Shown here one piece after another: positions 38,461 through 47,800 of a stretch of 64,000 nt of DNA. This DNA comes from an uncultured Ligilactobacillus sp. (GTDB taxonomy: Bacteria > Bacillota > Bacilli > Lactobacillales > Lactobacillaceae). How positions within the stretch are numbered: the first letter of the stretch is position 1; the number at the start of each line of letters is the position of its first letter. The position numbers and the translations under genes were made by a program. Location: NCBI GenBank assembly GCA_934215475.1, contig CAKPZY010000001.1:133324-197323 (forward strand), written 5' to 3'. The notes beneath the pieces were generated by a model. The model was given only the letters and a program-made list of their open reading frames with translations, had not been told where the DNA came from and searched no databases.

Positions 38461-39483
38461 TTATTGATTCTCACCATTAGTACTACTTGCATCACTGCTC
38501 TGCGTTGCTCCCTGAGAATTTCCAACACCTTGGGTACCAGTTTGAGAGGATGTATTACTGCCTGAGTTGCTGCCATTGGAACCATTACCCACCTGGATAT
38601 TCAGCGTCCGCACTGTCAGGGTGGAATTATCTTTCAAAAAGTCGAATTTATGGCCATTGACCTTAACAGACGTCGCCTTAGAATTCCCCAGTTGGATCAG
38701 GATCCGGGAAGCCCCTTGGGGTACATTTACTGTATGGGACTGACCATCAGAAAGTGTATCTTGCCAGGATTGACTGCCGTCAACTGAAACCGAGCTCCAA
38801 GCGTTGCCGCCAGAAACCTTTAATGAAATTTTATTGTTTTTTGGTGCGTTAGTTAATGTGTAAGTATAACTAGCACCCGAATTTGCAGTCAAACTCAACT
38901 TTTGTTTGGCCTTCTTATTACCACGAGCTTTACTGCTTTTTTTAGCTGTCTTTTTGGATTTTGACTTGTGAGAAGACTCGCTTTTCTTGTGTGAAGTCTG
39001 CGCTTTTTTAGTGCTGGAAACATCCGATGAAACCTCAACATCACTATTAACTGATTTTTGTGCGTCATGCTTGTTATTATAAGACACTCCAAAAACTGTC
39101 CCGATGATAGCTAGCACCACTACCACGATCACGATGGTCGGCAAATAATTGAGTAATTTTTGTCCGTTGCTCAACTCATTACCCTTGTTTTTTTCACGCA
39201 AATTCATCCGTGAGGCCGACTTATCGCTCGTGACATTTGAACCTTGATCAGTACCCACCTCATCACCAAGTTCTGCCAATACATCATCCGCATTAAGGCC
39301 AACAGTTTGCGCGTATTCCCTAACAAAGGCTTTTACATAAAAAGTTCCCGGTAAAGCCGCAAAATTATCTTCTTCAATTGCGATCAGATACCGTTTCTGA
39401 ATTTTAGTAGTTTGTTGCAGATCGTCTAGCGTCAGGCCCTTTTCGACCCGCGCACTTTTTAATTTTTGTCCAATTTCGTTCAC
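38461..39483 (-). CDS. rodZ: RodZ-like helix-turn-helix membrane protein
   Basis: A 340-residue protein with a cytoplasmic N-terminal HTH domain (IGQKLKSARVEKGLTLDDLQQTTKIQKRYL, residues 4-33), a transmembrane helix (about residues 108-130), a Ser/Lys-rich linker, and an extracellular DUF4115 domain (SVSVDGSQSWQDTLSDGQSHTVNV-like region). The last 45 residues are Gly/Ser/Asn/Gln-rich. RodZ links MreB-type elongation machinery to the membrane. The start is GTG with GGAG 8 bp upstream. Confidence 0.87.
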   Translation of the reverse strand: MNEIGQKLKSARVEKGLTLDDLQQTTKIQKRYLIAIEEDNFAALPGTFYVKAFVREYAQTVGLNADDVLAELGDEVGTDQGSNVTSDKSASRMNLREKNKGNELSNGQKLLNYLPTIVIVVVVLAIIGTVFGVSYNNKHDAQKSVNSDVEVSSDVSSTKKAQTSHKKSESSHKSKSKKTAKKSSKARGNKKAKQKLSLTANSGASYTYTLTNAPKNNKISLKVSGGNAWSSVSVDGSQSWQDTLSDGQSHTVNVPQGASRILIQLGNSKATSVKVNGHKFDFLKDNSTLTVRTLNIQVGNGSNGSNSGSNTSSQTGTQGVGNSQGATQSSDASSTNGENQ

Positions 39484-39533
39484 TTTTATTACTCCATGTC
39501 ATGTTCATAATTTATATAAATTCACTCAAAAAT

Positions 39534-39542
39534 AGTATAACA
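39534..39542 (-). promoter_or_regulatory. Putative extended -10 promoter of rodZ-pgsA
   Basis: TGTTATACT on the minus strand (TATACT at 39534-39539), about 50 bp before the rodZ start. No good -35 was seen. The rest of the 268-bp gap to 39751 has no clear feature. Confidence 0.45.
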
Positions 39543-39751
39543 TACCCAACTGTAGCATTTCATTAAGAAATCATTATTTTAGTCAACCGAAAATAACATA
39601 TACGGCTATCTATTAGCGCCATTTAACCTCAACCATACAAGCATTCTGGTAATGCCAAAGGAAATCCTGGAACTGCATTTTCACTGCCAGACTTTTATGT
39701 TACCAGCAAAAAATATTTTGCCTATTAAAAAGCAAAAAGTTGGGCAGCATC

Positions 39752-41047
39752 TTATTGATTGATCGGCAAAATTCTAAATGTTGTCCTCACATTTGGAGCA
39801 AAAAATTTATTTATCGCGGCGATAACGCTAGCCAAATCAATTTTCTGGATCTGGGTAGCATAATCCAGTAAAGTAGCATGTCCAAAAAGTTTGCCCTCAT
39901 AACTGTCGGCCACACTTTCCAATGAATTTTGGACTTGAATATACTGACCCAAAAATTCTCTCTTAGCTAGATCCAACTGTTGCGGTGCACTAGCTAAAAT
40001 CTCCTCCGACTGGTTAATGGTTTTCGTGACCTCTTCTTCCATTTCCTCATAATGGATGGTATCGGCAGTAATCAATGCAAAATGAAAACCTCGTTCAAGC
40101 TCTAATTCAAAACTAAAAGAATCATCAACTATACTTTGAGAAAACATTCTTTGAAAAAGAGTTGACGATTCACCAAACAAAAGGTGAAGTCCAAGCTCTA
40201 GTTCCAGTTTATATTTCAACCGTTCAATCCCTGTTGAGAGCGGACTAAGGCCCTTGATACCGATCATAGATTTGGGCCTCGTAACATCCATTCTCTTTTC
40301 GTCATAGTCTGAAACCGCCGTTCCTGATGCATCCAAAAAATCAGTTAGTTTTGGCGAACCATGCATGGCAGTGAATTTCTTAGCCCCTTGATTTCTGGCA
40401 ATTGTTTCCAATACACTATTGAAGTCAAAACCCCCTACAACAAATAGATCCATATTGGAAGGTTGATAAAATTCATGATAACAATCATATAAAGTTGACG
40501 CATGAATTTTACCGATAGTTTCTTTAGTCCCCGCAATATCCATACTCAACGAATCTTTAGGGTAAAGATTGCGCAATAGACCAGCAAACAATTGCCAATC
40601 AGGATCATCATCGTACATAGAGATCTCTTCGCCTATGATTCCCTTTTCCTTTTCGATAGTCTTCGAAGTGAAGTAAGGTTCTTGAACAAAATCCAATAAG
40701 GTATTCAAACATTCATTTAAATGAATAGTGGTGGAAAAAAGAAAACTAGTCTTAGTAAAACTAGTAAAGGCATTAGCATCAGCACCATAATCACCAAAAA
40801 TATCGAAAGCATCATGGTCTTGTTTTTCAAATAATTTATGCTCCAAAAAATGAGCAGTTCCAGAGGGTACTTCCCTGCTTCGCCCTAATTTGTCAGTATA
40901 TTTCGTATCAATGGATCCATAATTAGCCGAGAAGATCGAATAAGTTTTATGAAAGCCCCGACGCGGCAACAAATTTACCATCAATCCGTTAGGAAGGACG
41001 GTTCGATACAATGTTTCATTAAATTGCGGATAAACTATCTTTTGCAA
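39752..41047 (-). CDS. M16 family zinc peptidase (YmfH-like)
   Basis: A 431-residue pitrilysin-family protein. The inverted zinc motif is intact as TAHFLEHKLFEK (HxxEH, about residues 65-69), followed by the conserved EKGIIGEEISMYDDDPDW, which supplies the third ligand. It pairs with the upstream gene, whose product lacks HxxEH; such pairs form one active and one inactive subunit in other M16 systems. The predicted start is TTG (41047), 5 bp after the previous stop, with a weak ribosome site. Confidence 0.85.
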   Translation of the reverse strand: MQKIVYPQFNETLYRTVLPNGLMVNLLPRRGFHKTYSIFSANYGSIDTKYTDKLGRSREVPSGTAHFLEHKLFEKQDHDAFDIFGDYGADANAFTSFTKTSFLFSTTIHLNECLNTLLDFVQEPYFTSKTIEKEKGIIGEEISMYDDDPDWQLFAGLLRNLYPKDSLSMDIAGTKETIGKIHASTLYDCYHEFYQPSNMDLFVVGGFDFNSVLETIARNQGAKKFTAMHGSPKLTDFLDASGTAVSDYDEKRMDVTRPKSMIGIKGLSPLSTGIERLKYKLELELGLHLLFGESSTLFQRMFSQSIVDDSFSFELELERGFHFALITADTIHYEEMEEEVTKTINQSEEILASAPQQLDLAKREFLGQYIQVQNSLESVADSYEGKLFGHATLLDYATQIQKIDLASVIAAINKFFAPNVRTTFRILPINQ

Positions 41048-41052
41048 ATCTT

Positions 41053-42306
41053 CTAAAGACCCCCATCCAAGAAATATACAGCTTGCAAACGAACTAAACG
41101 AGCAACTCTTACAACATCCTTTAGTTGAACGCCAACAACCCCGTCAAGCCAATCTTTTTCAGAGGTTAAAATTCCAAGCAGATCCCCCGATAAAGCTTTA
41201 CTCAAAACTGCAGATTGATCATCCATTCTGCCAATATACCCGTTGACCATACCGCTCTTGATCTTCTTTAATAAAGTCAGATCAATGTCACCAGCCTGAA
41301 TGCTTTGCAACTGTTCAGCAATCAAATTTAAGACCAGATCTTTATCCTTCGGTTGGATCCCTGTTTGGACCCACATTTCTTGGCGAAATAAGTCGAGATC
41401 ACTTTCAGCATAATAAGCTAAGCTATTTTTTTCGCGCACATTTTGGAAAAGTAATGATAAAGCTGACCCTCCGAAAAGCTCATTAAAAACCATCGCTGCA
41501 AAACGATCGGAAGAAGAAAATTTTACCGGCAGGTTATAAGCAAGATTTAACTTGCTTTGACTAACTTTTTCTTTGTCTTTTTTTTCTTTGATATTATTAG
41601 CGCGAGGCTGTGAATAAAACAAGCTCAACGCTTTTTGCCCTCTCTTTACAAAAGGAAGGGTGTCTACAGCCTTCAAAACTTCATCTTGGTCCACTGCTCC
41701 GGAAACAACTACGTTTACCCGATCCTCTGTTACCATTTTCTGATAATAGCTGGCCATATTTTTCTCATTTATATCGGCCAAGTCAGCGACCTGTCCGACT
41801 GGCGGAATTTGCTGCAAAGCGTCACGAAAATACAAAGCATTCATTTGGGTTAGGGCTTTGCCTTGCTTATTATCACCTAAAGAATTCAGGTATTCAAACA
41901 GATTTGTCTTTTGGATCTTAAAAATGTCCGACTGAAACTTTCCTCCTTTGATCTGAGGTGCAAAGATCATCTCAGCTAAAAAAGAAAATGCCTTACGTAA
42001 GAGATTATTTTCTACCGGCAAAAATTTATCATTAACGACATTGATAATAAAATTTACCCCATAAACCTGTCCGTACCTGCTGACAGAGGTTCCAAAACTC
42101 GCCCCATACATTTCTGATAATGTCAAAGCCACTTTTTGTTGAGTGGGTAAATGTTGGCTCGAACTTTCTAGCAGGTCAGCTAACAAAGTTCTTGCAGTAA
42201 TTTCTCTAGAGTCTTTAATATTGGTCGTAAAAGAGATCAATATCTTATTTGTTTTATATTTGTTAGTAGTTTTAACCGTCAAATTGACGCCATTATTCAG
42301 TTTCAA
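41053..42306 (-). CDS. M16 family peptidase-like protein, inactive type (YmfF-like)
   Basis: A 417-residue M16 homologue. The place where HxxEH should be reads TARTLLADLLESSSQH, so the zinc ligands are missing and the protein is probably a structural partner of the next gene product. The C-terminal M16 domain (AAMVFNELFGGSALSLLFQNVREKNSLAYYAES) is well preserved. The predicted start is TTG (42306) with GAGGAG 12 bp upstream; an in-frame stop lies just before it. Confidence 0.83.
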   Translation of the reverse strand: MKLNNGVNLTVKTTNKYKTNKILISFTTNIKDSREITARTLLADLLESSSQHLPTQQKVALTLSEMYGASFGTSVSRYGQVYGVNFIINVVNDKFLPVENNLLRKAFSFLAEMIFAPQIKGGKFQSDIFKIQKTNLFEYLNSLGDNKQGKALTQMNALYFRDALQQIPPVGQVADLADINEKNMASYYQKMVTEDRVNVVVSGAVDQDEVLKAVDTLPFVKRGQKALSLFYSQPRANNIKEKKDKEKVSQSKLNLAYNLPVKFSSSDRFAAMVFNELFGGSALSLLFQNVREKNSLAYYAESDLDLFRQEMWVQTGIQPKDKDLVLNLIAEQLQSIQAGDIDLTLLKKIKSGMVNGYIGRMDDQSAVLSKALSGDLLGILTSEKDWLDGVVGVQLKDVVRVARLVRLQAVYFLDGGL

Positions 42307-42350
42307 ATATTCTCAATTCTCCTCGCCGCTTCAAGATGCTACAACTGTAT

Positions 42351-42379
42351 ATATTAGTTGAAATGACACAGAAAAACAA
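42351..42379 (-). promoter_or_regulatory. Putative promoter of the M16 gene pair
   Basis: TTGTTT (42374-42379), 17 bp, TAATAT (42351-42356) on the minus strand. The 411-bp gap 42307-42717 otherwise holds the ftsK terminator and no credible gene. Confidence 0.5.
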
Positions 42380-42659
42380 CGCAAATATTAGACTTTTAAA
42401 GCTGTGTGCAGACCGCCTGCGAAACACCAACTAATTGCTTTTTTGACTCATCTGGCCATTCTTATCATGATAATGACATCTTTATCAAAAAAGGAAATCG
42501 CCGCTAAGAAAATGATGCGTGAGAAAACAAATGTTTCCCTGCATCAAACAAGCACAAAATATCAAAATAATTATCAACACCAATCTACTTATCGCCTAGT
42601 GGCTCACTGTATTTTGAATCTGCCAAAACTTACTTCTCCTTGCAAAATATCTATACAAA

Positions 42660-42709
42660 AAACCGTTTTTAACAAGTATGGCGCAGCTGCCCCTTACCAA
42701 AAACGGTTT
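42660..42709 (-). terminator. Terminator after ftsK
   Basis: AAACCGTTTTT pairs with its exact complement across a 28-nt loop that can itself fold. The minus-strand copy continues into T6. It begins 8 bp after the ftsK stop. Confidence 0.8.
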
Positions 42710-42717
42710 AATTTCTT

Positions 42718-45051
42718 TTAATTATCGTCTTTTTTTAAATAAACTTGTCGCGGTTTGCTGCCCTCTTGCGGGCCAACCATTCCCTTTTCGGCCATCCGAT
42801 CGACAATGCGAGCAGCGCGGTTATAGCCGATTTTGAATTTCCGCTGCAGTAAGGAAATGCTGCACTTTTGCTCGAGAGTAATAAAGTCCACTGCCTGGGA
42901 AAAAAGCTCGTCTTCTTCCTGACTTCCACCCCCATCATTGGCTTCCTCATCGGAAACAGTCATGGAATCATCATAAGCAACCTTTTGCTGCTTTTTAACA
43001 AAATCAACAACATTTTGGACATCTTTATCTGAAATGAAAGCTCCTTGTACTCGCAAAGGCTTATTCATCCCCATAGGCAAGAAGAGCATGTCTCCGCGGC
43101 CCAATAATTTTTCTGCCCCAGATTGATCTATAATAGTCCGTGAATCTGTCCCGGAGGAGACCGCAAACGCCATCCTAGATGGAACATTAGCTTTGATCAG
43201 ACCGGTAATAACATCTACTGATGGACGTTGGGTGGCGATAATCATGTGGATTCCCGCAGCTCGCGCCATCTGCGCTAAACGAATGATCGCATCTTCCACT
43301 TCGTTAGATGCTACCATCATCAGATCGGATAATTCATCAACGATAGCTACAACATATGGCATTGTCGGTTCTGAAGTTTTCTGAGCCCTGTTTTGCCGTC
43401 TGATCATTTGGTTATATCCTTTGATATTACGCTGACCTGTATTGGCAAACAATTCATAGCGCCGCTCCATCTCAGAAACCAGTTTATGCAAAGCACGTGC
43501 AGCTTTTTTCGGGTCAGTCACCACCGGCGTTAGTAAATGAGGAATTTCATTATAAACGCCTAATTCAACTTTTTTAGGATCGACTAACATCATTTTAACT
43601 TGGTCCGGTGTGTCGTTCATTAACAAACTTGTAATGATCCCGTTGATGGCAACAGATTTCCCGCTACCCGTCGAACCCGCGATCAACAAGTGGGGCATCT
43701 TCGTAAGATCCGCGGTGACTAAATTGCCAGACACATCACGGCCCAAAGGAACTTGTAACGGCTTATCAGGGTCAGGTTTCATTGAACTGATCACATCTTT
43801 AAAAGATATCGTTGCCACCTGCCGGTTAGGAACTTCGATCCCGATCAACGATTTCCCTGGAATAGGAGCTTCGATTCGAATATCTTTAGCTGCCAAAGCA
43901 AGGGCAAGGTCATCTGACAAATTAACGATCTTAGAAACTTTAACACCGATCGCAGGATGCAGCTCGTATTTGGTGACTGTGGGGCCTAAAATTGTATTTT
44001 TTAATTCTACATCGACCCCAAAGCTCTTAAAAGTCCTTTTCAAGACTTCCTGATTTCGATGCAAAGTTTTCTTTTCATTTGTCTGATCGGTTGGTGCTAC
44101 ATCGCGCAGTAAACTCACGTCTGGTAATTCATAGTCAGGACTGGTGGGATGCGCTTTGTGACTGCTAGTTCCAATTTTTCCGCTCTTTTCACTGTTTTCA
44201 TTCCACAGAGCTGGATCATCGGTTGCATGTGCAGCAGGCAAACCTTTTGTCAAGCTGCCTTCATCCCTCGCTGCAGGTTGATCAGTATCGCTGTTGTTCT
44301 CAACTTTTACTTGTTTATTTTTCTTTTCAGTGCCCTGACTCGCTGGTTGATCTTCTTGATCAAAAAAATTTTGTTGCACATTTTCTTGTAAGCGACGGCG
44401 CCGCCGTTTCAACCAAGGCACGCTGCTTTTCGCTACAGAAGTTAACCATAACCAGGCTTTTTTTCCGAAAACCGCCACGTAGTATAAACAAACACCCAAA
44501 AAGTCGATCACCTGGCCGAGTGATACCCCAAAGATTGAACATAAACCTAATACAAGCAACAGCACACTGACAACATAACTGCCAATTTGTGAAACCAGGA
44601 AGTAGGTCACCTGATACAAACCTGCGCCGATCAATCCGCCGCCAACAGCACTGCCGGCACTATTAGTAACTATATCAGCTTTTAAATACTGCCATGTCAC
44701 CCGCAAAAAATCAGTGTGCAAGTCGAGCCGTCCAAAAAGATAGGTACTCAAAAACAAGATGGCACTCAAGATGATCAAAACCCCGCCCCAAAGAAATTTA
44801 GGCTCCGGCCTAACATACTTGGCGAAAACCAGCATATATATTCCTAGTACCACAACGATCAATGCTCCCAGCAAGAAGACATCACCTAATATAAGCCGAA
44901 AACAATTGGCCAAAAGAATCCCTATATTTCCGAGGCGAAAACCGCCCGCCAAACCAAGTACTATTAAAATTGTGCCGGAAATTCTGGTAGTCATTTCCTG
45001 TTTTTGCTTTTTTGTTTGTTTGCGGCGTGTCGTTTTCTTTCTTCTAGCCAC
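42718..45051 (-). CDS. ftsK: DNA translocase FtsK/SpoIIIE
   Basis: A 777-residue septal DNA pump that clears chromosomes during division. A basic N-terminus (ARRKKTTRRKQTKKQK) precedes about five transmembrane helices (about residues 25-190), a low-complexity linker (about 215-320), and the motor domain with Walker A AGSTGSGKSVAING (about residue 450), VDPKKVELGVYN, VDELSDLMM and ATQRPSVDVITG. The C-terminal winged helix (gamma domain) reads SISLLQRKFKIGYNRAARIVD. GTG 45051 is preferred because AAAGGA is 8 bp upstream. Confidence 0.95.
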   Translation of the reverse strand: MARRKKTTRRKQTKKQKQEMTTRISGTILIVLGLAGGFRLGNIGILLANCFRLILGDVFLLGALIVVVLGIYMLVFAKYVRPEPKFLWGGVLIILSAILFLSTYLFGRLDLHTDFLRVTWQYLKADIVTNSAGSAVGGGLIGAGLYQVTYFLVSQIGSYVVSVLLLVLGLCSIFGVSLGQVIDFLGVCLYYVAVFGKKAWLWLTSVAKSSVPWLKRRRRRLQENVQQNFFDQEDQPASQGTEKKNKQVKVENNSDTDQPAARDEGSLTKGLPAAHATDDPALWNENSEKSGKIGTSSHKAHPTSPDYELPDVSLLRDVAPTDQTNEKKTLHRNQEVLKRTFKSFGVDVELKNTILGPTVTKYELHPAIGVKVSKIVNLSDDLALALAAKDIRIEAPIPGKSLIGIEVPNRQVATISFKDVISSMKPDPDKPLQVPLGRDVSGNLVTADLTKMPHLLIAGSTGSGKSVAINGIITSLLMNDTPDQVKMMLVDPKKVELGVYNEIPHLLTPVVTDPKKAARALHKLVSEMERRYELFANTGQRNIKGYNQMIRRQNRAQKTSEPTMPYVVAIVDELSDLMMVASNEVEDAIIRLAQMARAAGIHMIIATQRPSVDVITGLIKANVPSRMAFAVSSGTDSRTIIDQSGAEKLLGRGDMLFLPMGMNKPLRVQGAFISDKDVQNVVDFVKKQQKVAYDDSMTVSDEEANDGGGSQEEDELFSQAVDFITLEQKCSISLLQRKFKIGYNRAARIVDRMAEKGMVGPQEGSKPRQVYLKKDDN

Positions 45052-45220
45052 GTTAAAATTCCTTTCTGAAATATTTTTTATTTTCGCTGTACTTCCCCGT
45101 AAGTATAACATATTTTCAATCTATTAGAACATTTGTGCGGGCACTCTTAATCGGTTCAAAAATCTCCTTCACGGATAACTAAATGGAAATCTTTTTGTAC
45201 TGATAACAACAAAATCAAGC

Positions 45221-45733
45221 TTATTTCAACTTATCATTTTCGTACTGGTGACTTGTTTCTAACTCCGGAAAGCCTTGCTGCCTCACCACTTCGTATATAA
45301 CAATAGCTGCAGAATTTGAAAGATTGAGTGCTCTAATATGGTCATCATTTTGCGGTATTCTAATACATTTTTTTGGATATTTGCGCATAAACGGTTCAGG
45401 TAATCCTGTGGTTTCTTTTCCAAATAAAAAGTAATAGTCTTTACTGGTGTCTTCATAATCGATATCTGTATACGAATGTTTCGCAAATTTGGAAACAAGA
45501 TAAAGGTGCTCTAAATCAGGAATAGTTTGGATGAAATCTACCAAATTTTTATGGTAAGTGATCTTCACGTGGTCCCAATAATCGAGCCCCGCTCTTTTTA
45601 AGTATTTATCCTCTGTCGAAAAACCTAAGGGCTCGATCAAATGCAGCTCTGTATTCGTCCCAGCGCATGTGCGCGCTATATTTCCTGTATTGGCAGGCAT
45701 CAATGGTTCAAATAATACAATATGGTTAGTCAA
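45221..45733 (-). CDS. trmL: tRNA (cytidine(34)-2'-O)-methyltransferase, TrmL type
   Basis: A 170-residue SPOUT methyltransferase. It starts NHIVLFEPLMPANTGNIARTCAGT; the SAM-binding knot is LFGKETTGLPEPF and IRIPQNDDHIRALNLSNSAAIVIYE. TrmL modifies the wobble base of leucine tRNAs. The predicted start is TTG (45733) with AAGGA 7 bp upstream. ftsK follows by about 170 bp. Confidence 0.9.
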   Translation of the reverse strand: MTNHIVLFEPLMPANTGNIARTCAGTNTELHLIEPLGFSTEDKYLKRAGLDYWDHVKITYHKNLVDFIQTIPDLEHLYLVSKFAKHSYTDIDYEDTSKDYYFLFGKETTGLPEPFMRKYPKKCIRIPQNDDHIRALNLSNSAAIVIYEVVRQQGFPELETSHQYENDKLK

Positions 45734-45788
45734 TGATAGATCCTTCCTTTACATTTTTGAATTATCAAATTTTAATTAATGAGAGCTC

Positions 45789-45822
45789 AAAAAAAGCGCA
45801 GCCATTCGGTGCAAGCACTGCG
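45789..45822 (-). terminator. Putative terminator after rlmA
   Basis: CGCAG and CTGCG form a short GC stem (45797-45822), followed by T7 on the minus strand (45789-45795). It lies about 180 bp beyond the rlmA stop. Confidence 0.55.
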
Positions 45823-46001
45823 ACCAGCTGCGTTAATGAAATAATCTCAGTAGTAACTGCAACATAGAACATTCACTACCAAAATATTTCCTTAACAACA
45901 CTCTAACATTGATATATCAGCCTTGCAACCCCTTCATTAAATAATTTCAAAATTAGTTGTCTGAACTGCCGAAGTCAAGGCTCTTTTCCACAGTTTAGTG
46001 T

Positions 46002-46862
46002 TCAGCTATTGACAGCGGTCAACAGTGTAACATCAACAGTTATCTGGCTCAACGGGTGGTCAAGCAGATGATTTTTTAGTTCTGGGCTGGCTCCCCAACT
46101 TAAAGGGGTCATTAAAATCAAAGATTTGAAATCTTCAACAGGGAAAGTAAAAATATATTTGATCTTCTGAGTTGAAAAATCAGGAAAATTTTGCGCGAAT
46201 AAAGCCAGAACATCAGAGTTTTCGTAGGTCCGATGGTTACTTTCCTCAGAATACATCAAGGCCCGCAGTTCCTTTAAATACTCACTATTTGGGATGACCT
46301 TGTATATTGTTCCTCCTGGCTTTAAGACTCGTTTGAACTCACTGTAAGCTGCTGGAGAAAAAATATCCGTCAGCACATCAAAAGAGTTTTTTGCCAAGGG
46401 AAGTGCGGCCAGATCCGCCACACAATAGAAATTTCTATTGGGATGATCAGTGGCTAGGCTAACAGCAGTTTTAGAAATATCTACCCCCATCACAGTATCA
46501 TTGACATCCGACCGAGCTGCTTTTATCTTAGCAGCAGGAGTTCCCTCGCCTGCACCAACGTCAAGGATAGTTTGCTTCTTACCATATGGGAGCTGCTTAG
46601 TGATAGCTGCGATGATTGGGTCAAACATCCCTAAAAACAGCATCTTCTTACGAGCCTTCCACATGGGACCACTATCATATTCGCTTGCCACCTTGTGAGT
46701 GATCATAAACAGTGTACCTTTACGAGACAGGTCAAAACTGTGCTTCTTTTGACACACTATACTATTATCTTTGACCGAAACGAAAGGACCGCCACAAACA
46801 GGACACTTAAAAAGAGCTAAGTGCTGCTCTACGAATATGGCTGCCCGTTCAATTTTCTTCAT
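46002..46862 (-). CDS. 23S rRNA (guanine-N1)-methyltransferase, RlmA family
   Basis: A 286-residue protein. An N-terminal zinc finger reads CPVCGGPF and CQKKHSFD (three Cys and one His, about residues 19-44). The SAM-binding fold shows TILDVGAGEGTPAAK (about residue 97) and MGVDISKTAV. RlmA enzymes methylate G745 or G748 in 23S rRNA, the latter linked to tylosin resistance; which site is used cannot be read from the sequence. It lies 17 bp after ybaK. Confidence 0.86.
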   Translation of the reverse strand: MKKIERAAIFVEQHLALFKCPVCGGPFVSVKDNSIVCQKKHSFDLSRKGTLFMITHKVASEYDSGPMWKARKKMLFLGMFDPIIAAITKQLPYGKKQTILDVGAGEGTPAAKIKAARSDVNDTVMGVDISKTAVSLATDHPNRNFYCVADLAALPLAKNSFDVLTDIFSPAAYSEFKRVLKPGGTIYKVIPNSEYLKELRALMYSEESNHRTYENSDVLALFAQNFPDFSTQKIKYIFTFPVEDFKSLILMTPLSWGASPELKNHLLDHPLSQITVDVTLLTAVNS

Positions 46863-46879
46863 ATAAATTTCTCCCTATA

Positions 46880-47395
46880 CTAATCTTTATTATCAGAAAC
46901 TTGGATAAACTTCCCGGCGACAAGTTTGACTAAACTATCGAGTTTCAACCGAACTGATCTGCCAACCTTGCCTGCCGACACACAGACCTCTGACATGTTA
47001 CGAAGACGTTGATCAAAATAGACGGGAAATTTCTTAGTGGCATGGATCCCAATTGGGGTATTAGCTCCGTGGATATATCCAGTAATACTGATCAGTTTTT
47101 TATTATCAGCGAGATGCACCTGCTTTTTATTTAGTTCCCGTGCCACCAACTTGAGGTCGATCTCCTCAATTATCGGCAAACAGACAACTAAATAATCCCT
47201 TGGACCATCACTACCATGACACACGATCGTTTTCAGTATACTGTCTTTTTTGATGCCAGCCGCAGCGGCTTTCTCCAATGCTGTTTTCTTACCGCTCAAC
47301 CAGTTAAATTGTATTTCGGTAAAAGTTATATCATTTTCGTCCAAAATACGTTCTTCATTGGTTTTCTTTGGCTGTTTGTTCTTTTTCTTTCCCAT
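46880..47395 (-). CDS. ybaK: YbaK/EbsC-family aminoacyl-tRNA deacylase
   Basis: A 171-residue protein of the YbaK fold, which hydrolyses Cys-tRNA-Pro in trans. Conserved parts: DPTENDITFTEIQF-like start, ILKTIVCHGSDGPRDYLVVCLPI, the Lys/Gly region ITGYIHGANTPIGIHATKKFPVYFD and CVSAGKVGRSVRL. A basic N-terminal tail (residues 1-13) precedes the domain. It leads a two-gene unit with the rRNA methyltransferase. Confidence 0.85.
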   Translation of the reverse strand: MGKKKNKQPKKTNEERILDENDITFTEIQFNWLSGKKTALEKAAAAGIKKDSILKTIVCHGSDGPRDYLVVCLPIIEEIDLKLVARELNKKQVHLADNKKLISITGYIHGANTPIGIHATKKFPVYFDQRLRNMSEVCVSAGKVGRSVRLKLDSLVKLVAGKFIQVSDNKD

Positions 47396-47422
47396 AATTA
47401 CCCCGACACTCCTAACAGTTTA

Positions 47423-47450
47423 ATTGTATTATAGTTGGAAATTTTTTCAA
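47423..47450 (-). promoter_or_regulatory. Putative promoter of ybaK
   Basis: TTGAAA (47445-47450), 16 bp, TACAAT (47423-47428) on the minus strand. A consensus TATAAT overlaps just upstream. The stretch from 47451 to the guaC promoter shows nothing else clear. Confidence 0.5.
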
Positions 47451-47690
47451 ACTAGCATAAATATTATAAATTCCAAAAACTAATGGACCACTGAAGACAA
47501 ACCCAATAGTTCCTCTTGTCGCGAAAAATTCGTCTTTACTTCTGGAAGGCGTTCTCCAGTCAAATTGTTGTAAAACTTAATGAAATCTCCTCAAATTAAC
47601 AAGTTGACCAGTTTTTAAGAATGTCACGCAATAATATAACCAATTTTGCCCTCAAAAGACGAACAATTTTCAAAATCAGGAATTTTTAAT

Positions 47691-47719
47691 TTGACTTTCC
47701 CTAACAAATCGGGTAGAAT
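47691..47719 (+). promoter_or_regulatory. Promoter of guaC
   Basis: TTGACT (47691-47696), 17 bp, TAGAAT (47714-47719). Confidence 0.8.
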
Positions 47720-47729
47720 TCAAATGTTT

Positions 47730-47777
47730 GTGGCGAGAATGAAATTTCAAGAACGAATGTTTCTAAAAAACAGCCAC
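47730..47777 (+). promoter_or_regulatory. guaC leader with an SOS-box-like dyad
   Basis: AGAACGAATGTTTC (47750-47763) matches the Bacillus LexA consensus CGAACRNRYGTTYC at 13 of 14 positions, about 25 bp downstream of the likely start site. GTGGC (47730) can pair with GCCAC (47773), enclosing it. No known riboswitch was recognised. Function is unproven. Confidence 0.35.
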
Positions 47778-47800
47778 TATTAAGAATGTGAGGGATAAAC

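Noticed and set aside
42462..42473. Perfect 12-bp palindrome TTATCATGATAA
   Set aside because: It is too far from any promoter to be assigned, and only loosely resembles Fur-type boxes.
42404..42721. Plus-strand 105-residue open frame in the gap before ftsK
   Set aside because: It begins with GTG without a ribosome site, runs through the ftsK terminator and shows no recognisable domain.
47720..47800. Riboswitch in the guaC leader
   Set aside because: No conserved purine or other riboswitch core was recognised; the leader is short.
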